Assembly (NCBI GenBank): GCA_015654825.1 | Contig: JAATGE010000643.1 | Location: 1-18,037 of the forward strand | DNA from: Rhodospirillales bacterium | Lineage (GTDB): Bacteria > Pseudomonadota > Alphaproteobacteria > Acetobacterales > Acetobacteraceae | Reading direction: 5' to 3' | Length of the DNA: 18,037 nt | Shown: piece by piece, positions 6,180 to 12,612 of the stretch | Layout: every line of letters begins with the position of its first letter | Numbering within the stretch: position 1 is the first letter of the stretch | Translations under genes and position numbers: made by a program | Notes under the pieces: model-generated | What the model saw: the letters and a program-made list of their open reading frames with translations, nothing else | Database searches by the model: none | Told to the model about the DNA's origin: nothing

Positions 6180-7203
6180 TCAGCAGTGCCTCCATGTCCT
6201 TGAGCACCTGTACATTTAGAGGGGCGCCGGCGGGCGCGAGTCGCGCGTATTCCTCAAGGACGTCGATGAGCTGATCCCAGTCCTTGTCGTCACGCAGAAA
6301 GGGGATTAGCTTAATACCACATTCGGCGTAGTAATTTTCAAGGCTTTCGGCCAGGACACGTTCGTGTGAAAAGAATCCCTGCAGCAGGAAATGCCTCATC
6401 TCTGTCCTGTCGGAATTGACAGTGAGGCGCGCCTTTCCGATAATGTATTCGAGGATCTCTAGCTCTTCGAGCCCGTAACCAACAAAAAGTACGTTTTTTT
6501 CAGAGAACAAAAACGCGAGAAATCTGAGAACCTTGTTCTCGACCACATGACCATTGGAAGGATGATCATTTGCATAGTGCCGTAGGTAATCCTGGGTGGT
6601 CAAAATCATGCTCGCTGGATCTGCGATCGAGCCATGCAGATGAAACACCGTATTCGGGCGCTCCAGGCGGTCTGGCGTCAGTTCATCGACCTTGTAGATA
6701 ACGGTCCGCTTCTCTCCGATGGCCGCCGTCGTCGCGTCCTCGTTGCCGCTTGCTGATGGCGCCGGCGCGCCGATAGTATTGTCGAGCCAATCATCATAGT
6801 TCGTTGTGACAAATATTTTGCCGAGACTTGATAAAGCCTGATAAAGTCTGCGCCCCTTTTCATTCGTGTTTCGACCCTCTGGATAGAGTATGTCGTCGAA
6901 TTTGATTAGTAAGTCGTGTTCGCGCTGGAGGCTTCGGGCGATGGATAACTTCACGCGTGGCGGCTGCCGGCTAAGCTGGTCAAGCTGACCATGGGTGAAC
7001 TTCGATTGGGTTACAAAAAACCGCAGCGCTCTATCGGCAAATTCAATCCAATTCGGGCAGCCCGCAATGCGTGATGCCCCCGCTCCGACAAACGGAATTA
7101 AGGTTCCCTTTAACGCTGCCTCATGCAGGCCGGGGGGCACGGGGGGAATTGGGGCAATCACGTCCGTCCGTACCAGCTCAACGGGTCGGATCTTCTGGAG
7201 CAT
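6172..7203 (-). CDS. SIR2-family (SIR2_2-like) protein, putative NADase effector of a defence system
   Basis: From the ATG at 7203 the protein has 343 residues. It shows the bacterial SIR2-like signature in order: FVGAGAS (38-44, NAD-binding glycine loop), TTNYD (133-137, catalytic Asn), FHLHGS (187-192, catalytic His) and LFVGYGLEELEILEYI (239-254, C-terminal Rossmann segment). In phage-defence systems such as Thoeris ThsA and DSR, this fold hydrolyses NAD+ when triggered. That role here is inference. The frame stays open 77 codons further upstream (to 7434), but that part is proline/arginine-rich and unlike the family. The conserved region begins soon after VIAPIPPVPPGLHEAALKGT, so 7203 is preferred, although no good ribosome binding site is seen. 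Its stop overlaps the next gene's start by 8 bases. Confidence 0.85.
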   Translation of the reverse strand: MLQKIRPVELVRTDVIAPIPPVPPGLHEAALKGTLIPFVGAGASRIAGCPNWIEFADRALRFFVTQSKFTHGQLDQLSRQPPRVKLSIARSLQREHDLLIKFDDILYPEGRNTNEKGRRLYQALSSLGKIFVTTNYDDWLDNTIGAPAPSASGNEDATTAAIGEKRTVIYKVDELTPDRLERPNTVFHLHGSIADPASMILTTQDYLRHYANDHPSNGHVVENKVLRFLAFLFSEKNVLFVGYGLEELEILEYIIGKARLTVNSDRTEMRHFLLQGFFSHERVLAESLENYYAECGIKLIPFLRDDKDWDQLIDVLEEYARLAPAGAPLNVQVLKDMEALLNG

Positions 7204-7561
7204 TGGCGGCGGGGCGGGCTTCGCATTTACCGATGCTACTGCCGGCGGGTACGCCGTGCCAACAAGCCAAGCGGCGCTCTCCCCGAGGGCTGGCAGCCAA
7301 GCCTGCGCGCGACAAATGTCCCCTGGGGGCCGCCACCTGCGGTCGGGAACTTCAGAAACTGGGGTCTGCCTCTTGCGTTTGTTCACCCCAGAGCAGCCAT
7401 TCCGCTTTCGGCCAAAATTGGTCGCCCGAGCCACGGCCGGTCGCGGTCGGCCGGCCTAGGGACGCGAGGCACCGCCTCGCACCCCCTCCAGAAATTCAAA
7501 CTGCGGCACTACCCGTTATCGACGCTGGCCTGACACCACGAGCGAGCGTCATTCTCCGCGC
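7204..7561. other. Intergenic region between the SIR2 unit and cysG, with one clear hairpin
   Basis: No supported gene lies here. The minus frame is open up to 7434 but does not look conserved. GCGAGGC-ACC-GCCTCGC (7464-7480) is a perfect 7-base stem close to the right border of the low-GC island. The region must contain the divergent start signals of the SIR2 unit (-) and cysG (+), but no convincing -35/-10 pair was found. No tRNA or integrase gene was recognised. Confidence 0.5.
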
Positions 7562-8851
7562 ATGGCCTACGCCCCCATCTTCCTCGACCTCACCGCCCGC
7601 CGCGTCCTGATCCTCGGCACCGGCTACGCCGCCGATCGTCGTGCCGAAACCTACGCCCAAGGCGGCGCCACCATCATCCGCACCGAAAAATTCGACCCCA
7701 CCGACCTCCAAGGCTGCGCCCTCGCCGCCGCCGCCGGCGCCCCCGAATCCGACCTGCAAGCCCTCTCCGCCGAAGCCCAGCGCCTCGGCATCCCGGTCAA
7801 CATCGTCGACCGCCCCGACCTCTCCAGCTTCATCACCCCCAGCACCGTCGAGCGCGGCCCCCTCACCATCGCCGTCTCCACCGGCGGCGCCGCCCCAGTC
7901 CTGGCCCGCCTGATCCGCCAGAAAATCGAAGCGCTGATCCCGCCCGGCTGGGCCCGCCTCGCCGCCCTCGCCGGCCGAATGCAGGTCGAAACCCGCACCC
8001 GCCTGCCCGACCCCGCCCAGCGCCGCCGCACCCTGGAGCGCATCTTCAACGGCCCCACCGCGGACCTCGCCCTCGCCGGCGACGAAAAAGGCGCCGAAGC
8101 CGCCTACCGCGCCGAACTCGAAGCCCCCGCGCCCCAAACCGGCTTCGTCCACCTGGTAGGCGCCGGCCCCGGCGCCGCGGACCTCGCAAGCCTGCGCGCC
8201 CTGCGCCTGCTAGGTGAGGCGGACGTGATTGTGCACGACCGCCTCGGCACCGAAGAGGTGCTCAGGCTGGCCCGCCGCGACGCCACCCGCATCGATGTCG
8301 GCAAAACCCACGGCGACCACACCATGCCCCAGGCGGAAATCAACGCCCTGCTGATCCGCCTCGCGCGCGAGGGCAAGCGCGTGGTGCGCCTGAAAGGCGG
8401 CGACCCTTTCATCTTCGGCCGCGGCGGCGAGGAGGTAGCCGCCCTGACAGAAGCCGGCATCCCGAACGCCGTCACCCCCGGCATCACCGCCGCCCTGGCC
8501 TGTGCCGCGAGCGCCAAGGTTCCCCTCACCCACCGCGACCACGCCCACGCCGTCACCTTCGTCACCGCCCACCGCCGCCGACCAGACCTCGGCATCGACT
8601 ATGCCGGTCTGCTGCGCCCCGGCGTGACGCTGGCCATCTACATGGGACTTGCCAGCATCACCCGCCTCCGCGACGAACTGTGCGCGGCGGGCTTCGATCC
8701 GAGCATGCCCGCCGTGCTGGTAGAGCATGGCGGTACGGACCACGCGCGCGTTTTACGCGGCAAATTGACCGAACTCGCGGATCAGGCCCCTGTTTGGGCC
8801 CAGAACGGGCCGGTTCTGATCCTGCTCGGCGGCTCTGCTGCGGTGCAATAA
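7562..8851 (+). CDS. cysG: Siroheme synthase CysG (uroporphyrinogen-III methyltransferase / precorrin-2 dehydrogenase / sirohydrochlorin ferrochelatase)
   Basis: CysG converts uroporphyrinogen III to siroheme, the cofactor of the sulfite reductase encoded at 12613. The protein has 429 residues, slightly shorter than E. coli CysG (457). The N-terminal half has an NAD-binding loop VLILGTGYAADRR (15-27). NIVDRPDLSSFITPSTVERG (80-99) follows, where Asp83 probably corresponds to the catalytic Asp of the dehydrogenase/chelatase, and then AVSTGGAAPVLARLIRQ. The C-terminal half is the SAM-dependent methyltransferase: VGAGPGAADL (199-208), VVRLKGGDPFIFGRGGEE (274-291) and TPGITAALACAA (305-316). The glycine loop lacks the usual GGG.VA sequence but keeps GxG. 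The start is taken as 7562; no strong ribosome binding site is visible. Confidence 0.96.
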   Translation: MAYAPIFLDLTARRVLILGTGYAADRRAETYAQGGATIIRTEKFDPTDLQGCALAAAAGAPESDLQALSAEAQRLGIPVNIVDRPDLSSFITPSTVERGPLTIAVSTGGAAPVLARLIRQKIEALIPPGWARLAALAGRMQVETRTRLPDPAQRRRTLERIFNGPTADLALAGDEKGAEAAYRAELEAPAPQTGFVHLVGAGPGAADLASLRALRLLGEADVIVHDRLGTEEVLRLARRDATRIDVGKTHGDHTMPQAEINALLIRLAREGKRVVRLKGGDPFIFGRGGEEVAALTEAGIPNAVTPGITAALACAASAKVPLTHRDHAHAVTFVTAHRRRPDLGIDYAGLLRPGVTLAIYMGLASITRLRDELCAAGFDPSMPAVLVEHGGTDHARVLRGKLTELADQAPVWAQNGPVLILLGGSAAVQ

Positions 8852-8884
8852 ACGCTGAATGGTTGTTAAACTAAAGTTCTATCA

Positions 8885-8913
8885 TTGGCAGAGCGTGGAA
8901 AAGCGCCTATAAA
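8885..8913 (+). promoter_or_regulatory. Strong sigma70-type promoter between cysG and the 67-codon gene
   Basis: TTGGCA (8885-8890) and TATAAA (8908-8913) are separated by 17 bases, in a locally AT-richer patch after the cysG stop. Transcription would start near 8920, leaving a leader of about 75 bases before the ATG at 8995. The match to consensus is among the best in the window. Confidence 0.55.
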
Positions 8914-8994
8914 GTGAGCACAGCTTCCGGTTGCAACGGCACCCATCGCGCACATCTGGGTGTCGCCGCCGCCACACAGAGTCCAAAGGTCCCC

Positions 8995-9198
8995 ATGCAG
9001 AGTTCCCGTATTATCGAGGTCGACGGCGTGTTTCTCGGCGCGGCCGTCGCACTTCCGGATGCGCAAGGCTGGCAAATCGTCGCGACGGACGACCGCGTCG
9101 GGCCGGTCAACGGCAAGGTCGCGGCCAGCTGGAACGAGGCCCAGCGCCTGGCGCGCCAGGCGTTTTTCATGTGGCGGCCGCCGGCGGTCGCCAGCTAG
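8995..9198 (+). CDS. Small conserved-looking hypothetical protein (67 aa)
   Basis: I do not recognise a named family. The 67-residue protein (MQSSRIIEVDGVFLGAAVAL..., ending ARQAFFMWRPPAVAS) has no signal peptide or membrane segment and no cysteine. The alternating hydrophobic pattern in the first half suggests a small beta-rich fold, followed by one helix (SWNEAQRLARQAFFMW). The ATG at 8995 is preceded by AAAGG at 8985-8989. A good promoter lies about 75 bases upstream, and codon use is like the neighbouring core genes. An in-frame upstream ATG at 8914 is less likely because it lies against the -10 box. Being next to cysG suggests, but does not show, a link to sulfur metabolism. Confidence 0.65.
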   Translation: MQSSRIIEVDGVFLGAAVALPDAQGWQIVATDDRVGPVNGKVAASWNEAQRLARQAFFMWRPPAVAS

Positions 9199-9203
9199 GC
9201 AGA

Positions 9204-9260
9204 AGGCCAGGGGCTCTGCCCTGGACCAAGCTGGGGCCGTAGGCCCCAGACCCCGATTTT
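9204..9260 (+). repeat. Two-hairpin dispersed repeat, copy C
   Basis: Hairpin 1 (CCAGGGGCTCTGCCCTGG, 9207-9224) and hairpin 2 (CTGGGGCC-GTA-GGCCCCAG, 9231-9249) are followed by ACCCCGATTTT. The AAGGCC end starts five bases after the stop codon of the 67-codon gene, as in copy A after phaC. It probably acts as its terminator. Confidence 0.8.
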
Positions 9261-9299
9261 GTAGGTTTCCGACCGCCCACAACGCTCGTGCAGTTGACT

Positions 9300-9370
9300 C
9301 CAGCCGCGCAGCGCTAACGGCAGCGGCGGCACGCCGACGGGGGTCCAGGGGGCGGAGCCCCTTGGCCTTG
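9300..9370 (-). repeat. GC-rich repeat, copy D (second module plus hairpin 1)
   Basis: Read on the minus strand, AAGGCCAAGGGGCTCCGCCC (hairpin 1 type) is followed by the second module CCCCCGTCGGCGTGCCGCCG and TTAGCGCTGCGCGGCTGGAG. The AAGGCC end lies within a few bases of the alcohol dehydrogenase stop (9372-9374). The second module recurs at 16436-16484 and twice at 17698-17806. Confidence 0.75.
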
Positions 9371-9371
9371 T

Positions 9372-10496
9372 TTACATTATAATCACCTGTCTGACCGCCT
9401 GCCCCTCCGCTAGTCGGTCGAACCCCTCATTCACATCCTGAAGCCTCAGCCGGTGCGTCAGCAGCCGGTCCACCGGCAATTTCCCGGCCTGATATAGCGC
9501 CACGAACCGCGGCACGTCCCGGCGCGGCACCGCGGAGCCCATATAGCTCCCCCGCACCGTGCGTTCCTCCGCCACCAGGCTCACCGCCGGCACTGAAAAC
9601 TGTTTTGTGGGATGCGGCAGCCCGGTAGCGATCGTCATGCCGCCGCGTCCGGTCGCGGCGTACGCCTGCGCCAGCACTGCCTCATTTCCGACCGACTCGA
9701 ACACGTAGGCCGCGCCGCCGCCGGTAATGGCGCGGATTTCGGCCACCGCATGTTCACCGGCGCGCACCGCATGGCTCGCCCCAAACGTCAGCGCCAGCGC
9801 CCGCTTTTCCGGCAGCGTATCCACCGCGACGATCGGCTGCGCGCCCGCCACCACCGCCCCCAGCACCGCCGCCAGGCCCACACCCCCAAGCCCGAACACA
9901 ACGACGGAGGCACCGGCCGGCACCCGCGCCGTGTTCAGCACCGCGCCGGCGCCTGTCATGACGGCGCACCCGAACAGCGCCGCGATTTCCGGCGGCAGCG
10001 CGGGATCGATCTTCACTGCCGAGCGGGCGCTGACCACTGTGTGCTCGGCGAACGCGGAAACGCCGAGATGGTGGTTCATCTGGCCTTCGGGCGCATCGCA
10101 CCAGCGCCGTGCGCCACCGAGCAGCGTGCCGGCGGTATTGGCGGCCGCACCGTTCTCGCACAGTGCCGGGCGCCCCTCCGCACAAGGCAGACAGTCGCCG
10201 CACATCGGCACAAACGAAAACACCACATGGTCCCCGGGCGCGAACGCAACGGTCCCAGGCCCAAGTGCCTCGACAACACCGGCAGCCTCATGCCCCAGCA
10301 CCATCGGCATCGGCCGCGGCCGCGCCCCCTCGATGACCGAAAGATCCGAATGGCAAAGCCCGGCCGCGGTCACGCGCACCAGCATTTCGCCCGCTCCGGG
10401 CGCCGCCAACTCCAGTTCCTCGATGCGCAGCGGAAGGCTCTGCGCATAAGGTCGTGGCAGCCCCATCCGCCGCAGCACCGCGGCGCGAGTCTTCAC
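9372..10496 (-). CDS. Zinc-dependent alcohol dehydrogenase (medium-chain, class III-like group)
   Basis: This is an NAD(P)-dependent dehydrogenase of 374 residues. Catalytic zinc ligands are visible as Cys48 (AAGLCHSDL), His69-Glu70 (LGHEAAG) and Cys177 (FGCAVMTG). The structural zinc lobe is CGDCLPCAEGRPALC (Cys99, 102, 105, 113), and the Rossmann loop is FGLGGVGLAAV (201-211). The sequence resembles proteins annotated as Zn-dependent alcohol or S-(hydroxymethyl)glutathione dehydrogenases; substrate cannot be told. The start is a GTG at 10496-10494, chosen because MKTRAAVLRRMG matches the family N-terminus. No ribosome binding site is visible, and an AT-rich palindrome ends only eight bases upstream. 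It follows the thioesterase on the same strand, but the palindrome probably separates their transcription. Confidence 0.93.
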   Translation of the reverse strand: MKTRAAVLRRMGLPRPYAQSLPLRIEELELAAPGAGEMLVRVTAAGLCHSDLSVIEGARPRPMPMVLGHEAAGVVEALGPGTVAFAPGDHVVFSFVPMCGDCLPCAEGRPALCENGAAANTAGTLLGGARRWCDAPEGQMNHHLGVSAFAEHTVVSARSAVKIDPALPPEIAALFGCAVMTGAGAVLNTARVPAGASVVVFGLGGVGLAAVLGAVVAGAQPIVAVDTLPEKRALALTFGASHAVRAGEHAVAEIRAITGGGAAYVFESVGNEAVLAQAYAATGRGGMTIATGLPHPTKQFSVPAVSLVAEERTVRGSYMGSAVPRRDVPRFVALYQAGKLPVDRLLTHRLRLQDVNEGFDRLAEGQAVRQVIIM

Positions 10497-10503
10497 GAAA
10501 TTA

Positions 10504-10571
10504 ACAAAAGTTTTTTGGTTCTTTTTTTCAAAAAAGAACTTCTTTTTGAAAAAAGAAGCAAAAACTTTTGT
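10504..10571. repeat. AT-rich three-stem palindrome between thioesterase and alcohol dehydrogenase genes
   Basis: The outer stem is CAAAAGTTTTT (10505-10515) with AAAAACTTTTG (10560-10570). Inside are two adjacent hairpins: GTTCTTTTTT (10518-10527) with AAAAAAGAAC (10530-10539), and CTTCTTTTT (10539-10547) with AAAAAGAAG (10550-10558). Together they could form a cloverleaf or cruciform. It lies between the thioesterase stop (10576) and the dehydrogenase GTG (10496), so it could be a terminator for the upstream gene or a control element of the downstream one. Its composition is unlike everything around it. Confidence 0.75.
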
Positions 10572-10575
10572 ATAT

Positions 10576-11004
10576 TCATTTCGGGGCTTCTACTAGCAAC
10601 GTGTGCAACGCGGCGCGCATGTGGGCGGCGATCGGGGTCGATGCGCGCGCGGCGCGACCGACGAAAACGTGCACGAACCAGCCCTCCGCCGCCAGCGTCG
10701 CCTGGCCCTCGATGAACAGGCCTACGCCGTAGCGCACGCTGGAGCGGCTAACTTTTTCAACCCGCAAGCCGGCTTCTACGATTTCGGGAAATACGATCGG
10801 CGCCAGGAACCTGCAGTGCGATTCGACGCACAGACCGATCTGCTCGCCCTGGTGTATATCCAGCCCCGCGTTCGCGATCAGCCAGGAGTTTATAACGGTA
10901 TCAAAATAGCTATAATAGACCACGTTGTTCACGTGGCCATAGATATCGTTGTCCATCCAGCGGGTCGGGATGCGCTGAAAATACCGATACGCCGCGCGCG
11001 CCAT
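10576..11004 (-). CDS. Acyl-CoA thioesterase of the 4HBT/YbgC hot-dog family
   Basis: The 142-residue protein has the 4-hydroxybenzoyl-CoA thioesterase signature RWMDNDIYGHVNNVVYYSYFD (about 15-35). It contains the catalytic acidic residue (Asp18 or Asp20) and the GHVNN loop. SHCRFLAPIVFPEIVEAGLRVEKVSRSSVRYGV is the usual central strand region of the hot-dog fold. It would hydrolyse a small or medium acyl-CoA thioester in the cytosol; the substrate is unknown. Its ATG shares one base with the cysK stop (TGATG at 11006-11002), so it is very likely co-translated with cysK. This pairing has no obvious metabolic logic. Confidence 0.9.
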   Translation of the reverse strand: MARAAYRYFQRIPTRWMDNDIYGHVNNVVYYSYFDTVINSWLIANAGLDIHQGEQIGLCVESHCRFLAPIVFPEIVEAGLRVEKVSRSSVRYGVGLFIEGQATLAAEGWFVHVFVGRAARASTPIAAHMRAALHTLLVEAPK

Positions 11005-11996
11005 CAGCCGAGCCCGGAGAACAGCGACGTGGAAAGATAGCGTTCGGCGAACGAGGGTACGATGCCGACGATCAGCTTGCCGCTGTTTTCCGGCGCCTTC
11101 GCAAGCCCGATCGCCGCGTGCAGCATGGCGCCGGAGGATATGCCGATCGGCAGTCCCTCGGTGCGCGCGCAGCGCCGCGCGGCGGCAAGTGCCTCGCGTT
11201 CCGAAACTGTCACCAGGCGATCGATCTCCGCCATGTCCAGCACCGCCGGCTTGAAGCCCGGCCCGATGCCCTGAATGCCATGCGGCCCCGGCTCGTCGCC
11301 GGAAAGCACGGCACTCTCCGCCGGCTCCACGCCGACGATGGAAAAGCCCGGCCGCCTACCACGCAGCGCGCGGCCGATACCGGTCAAGGTGCCCCCGGTG
11401 CCGATGCCGCCGATCACGATATCGACGCGGCCGTCGGTATCGGCCCAGATCTCCTCGGCCGTGGTCGCCGCGTGGATGTCGGGGTTGGACGGATTGTCGA
11501 ACTGCGACGGCATCCAGCTATGCGGCGTGCCGGCCAGGATTTCCTCCGCGCGCGCGATGGCGCCGGCCATGCCGAGCTTTTGCGGCGTCAGTTCCACCTG
11601 CGCGTCCATCAGCCGCAGCATGCGCCGGCGCTCGATGGAGGCATTTTCCGGCATGATGACGATCAGCTGGTAACCCCGCGCGGCCGCCACGAACGCCAGC
11701 GCGATGCCGGTGTTGCCGCTGGTCGGCTCCACGAGCGTCGTCTTGCCGGGAGTGATCAGGCCGGCCCGCTCGGCGGCATCGATCATGCCGAGGCCAATCC
11801 GGTCCTTCACGCTCCCTAACGGATTGAAAAACTCCAGTTTCAGGGCGAGTTCGGCGGTAAAATCCTCCTCCGCGGCGAGCCGCGGCAGGCGCACCAGCGG
11901 GGTGCCGCCCACCGTTTGCAGAATACTATCGTATATCCGCCCCCGGGGGGCCGCCGTTAAAGGCACGCCCTGACTACGTGGAATTCGCTTGGACAT
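11004..11996 (-). CDS. cysK: Cysteine synthase (O-acetylserine sulfhydrylase) CysK
   Basis: CysK is a PLP enzyme that makes L-cysteine from O-acetyl-L-serine and sulfide, using the sulfide produced by CysI. The protein has 330 residues. The PLP lysine is Lys64 in NPLGSVKDR. The substrate loop EPTSGNTG is at 90-97, the phosphate-binding loop GGIGTGGTLTG at 195-205, and HGIQGIGPGFKP at 238-249, all typical of CysK. The N-terminus (MSKRIPRSQGVPLTAAPRGR) extends about 20 residues beyond the common start at IYDSILQTVGGTPLVRL. The Rrf2-type regulator is divergent across an 83-base gap that holds a candidate operator. In Bacillus, CysK also works with the Rrf2 protein CymR as a co-regulator, which makes this neighbourhood suggestive. 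Confidence 0.96.
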   Translation of the reverse strand: MSKRIPRSQGVPLTAAPRGRIYDSILQTVGGTPLVRLPRLAAEEDFTAELALKLEFFNPLGSVKDRIGLGMIDAAERAGLITPGKTTLVEPTSGNTGIALAFVAAARGYQLIVIMPENASIERRRMLRLMDAQVELTPQKLGMAGAIARAEEILAGTPHSWMPSQFDNPSNPDIHAATTAEEIWADTDGRVDIVIGGIGTGGTLTGIGRALRGRRPGFSIVGVEPAESAVLSGDEPGPHGIQGIGPGFKPAVLDMAEIDRLVTVSEREALAAARRCARTEGLPIGISSGAMLHAAIGLAKAPENSGKLIVGIVPSFAERYLSTSLFSGLG

Positions 11997-12011
11997 GACC
12001 GCACCCCGGGA

Positions 12012-12028
12012 GCATGTAGTACTTATGC
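12012..12028. promoter_or_regulatory. Candidate operator in the cysK / rrf2 divergent region
   Basis: GCAT (12012-12015) and ATGC (12025-12028) form an inverted repeat around GTAGTACTT, which includes the palindrome AGTACT (12018-12023). It is AT-rich relative to its surroundings and lies between the two divergent starts (11996 and 12080), a natural place for Rrf2 autoregulation and cysK control. The symmetry axes of the two repeats differ by half a base, so the exact site is unsure. Confidence 0.35.
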
Positions 12029-12079
12029 CTCAAACAGGCCGCGCTGGCACGGAGTCGCGCAAAAAGGGAGAGTGGTCGC

Positions 12080-12532
12080 ATGATCGTCCGGCGGGATCGC
12101 GGTATGCTGGCAGTGCTTATCATGCTTGATGTGGCGTTCCATGCGGGACGTACCAGCACGGTGAGTGCCGCCGACATTGCGGACCGCGCCGGCCTGGCGC
12201 GGCGCGGCATCGAGCCGCTGCTGCAGGCCCTGTCGCGCTCCGGCCTGTTGGAGAGCATCCGCGGTCCGCGCGGCGGCTACCGGCTAGGTCGGCCGCGCCG
12301 CGACATTCACCTGGACGAGATTGTCAGGATCGCGACCGCGGAGGACGCCGCGTCGAGTGAAGACGGGCCGAGCGGCGAAATGCAGGCCGGAGTGGTCGAG
12401 CCGCTGTGGGGCGAACTCGATGCCGAGTTAGGCGCGCGGCTCGCCAAGCTGACACTGGAAGATATGATCCGCCGCGCCGAGGCCGACGGCATGGCGCGAC
12501 CCTTGGCGGAGCCGATCAGCTTCTCCATCTGA
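12080..12532 (+). CDS. Rrf2-family transcriptional regulator, CymR-like (no Fe-S cysteines)
   Basis: The 150-residue protein has the Rrf2 winged helix: LAVLIMLDVAFHAG (first helix), VSAADIADRAGLARRGIEPLLQALSRSGLLES (helix-turn-helix and recognition helix), and the wing IRGPRGGYRLGRP, a family hallmark. HLDEIVRIA follows as the usual start of the dimerisation helix. The protein contains no cysteine, so it cannot hold the [2Fe-2S] cluster of IscR, NsrR or RirA. This fits the CymR-type subgroup that controls cysteine genes. The start at 12080 has a clear ribosome binding site (AAAGGGAGAG, about 12063-12072). Divergence from cysK and position upstream of cysI support a role in sulfur assimilation, which is inference. 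The C-terminus ends in PLAEPISFSI. Confidence 0.85.
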   Translation: MIVRRDRGMLAVLIMLDVAFHAGRTSTVSAADIADRAGLARRGIEPLLQALSRSGLLESIRGPRGGYRLGRPRRDIHLDEIVRIATAEDAASSEDGPSGEMQAGVVEPLWGELDAELGARLAKLTLEDMIRRAEADGMARPLAEPISFSI

Positions 12533-12537
12533 TTAAT

Positions 12538-12596
12538 GGGGTCTGGGGCCTACTGGCCCCAGCGGGGGTGCAGGGGGCGAAGCCCCTTGGCCTTCT
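12538..12596 (-). repeat. Two-hairpin dispersed repeat, copy E
   Basis: Hairpin 2 is CTGGGGCCTACTGGCCCCAG (12543-12562), and hairpin 1 is the imperfect CAGGGGGCGAAGCCCCTTGG (12571-12590), ending GGCCTT. The copy fills most of the 80 bases between the rrf2 stop and the cysI start. It is reversed relative to copies A, C and D, with its AAGGCC end facing the cysI start. It may attenuate read-through from rrf2 into cysI. Confidence 0.75.
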
Positions 12597-12612
12597 TCCT
12601 GTAGGATCCGGC

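Noticed and set aside
7204..7434. 77-codon upstream extension of the SIR2 gene
   Set aside because: Pro/Arg-rich, high GC and not SIR2-like; probably leader DNA, although no strong ribosome binding site supports the chosen ATG.
7496..8152. Minus-strand glycine-rich frame (218 codons) over cysG
   Set aside because: Low-complexity Gly/Ala repeats are typical of antisense frames in high-GC genes; cysG on the plus strand is clearly real.
9612..10715. Long plus-strand open frame (367 codons) antisense to the alcohol dehydrogenase gene
   Set aside because: Its translation is rich in Arg, His, Pro and Gln with no domain. The opposite strand encodes a complete zinc dehydrogenase with all metal ligands, so this is a GC-bias shadow.
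12406..12612. Upstream in-frame extension of cysI
   Set aside because: It overlaps rrf2 and crosses repeat E, and its residues are unlike the family. The start at 12613 gives the normal length.
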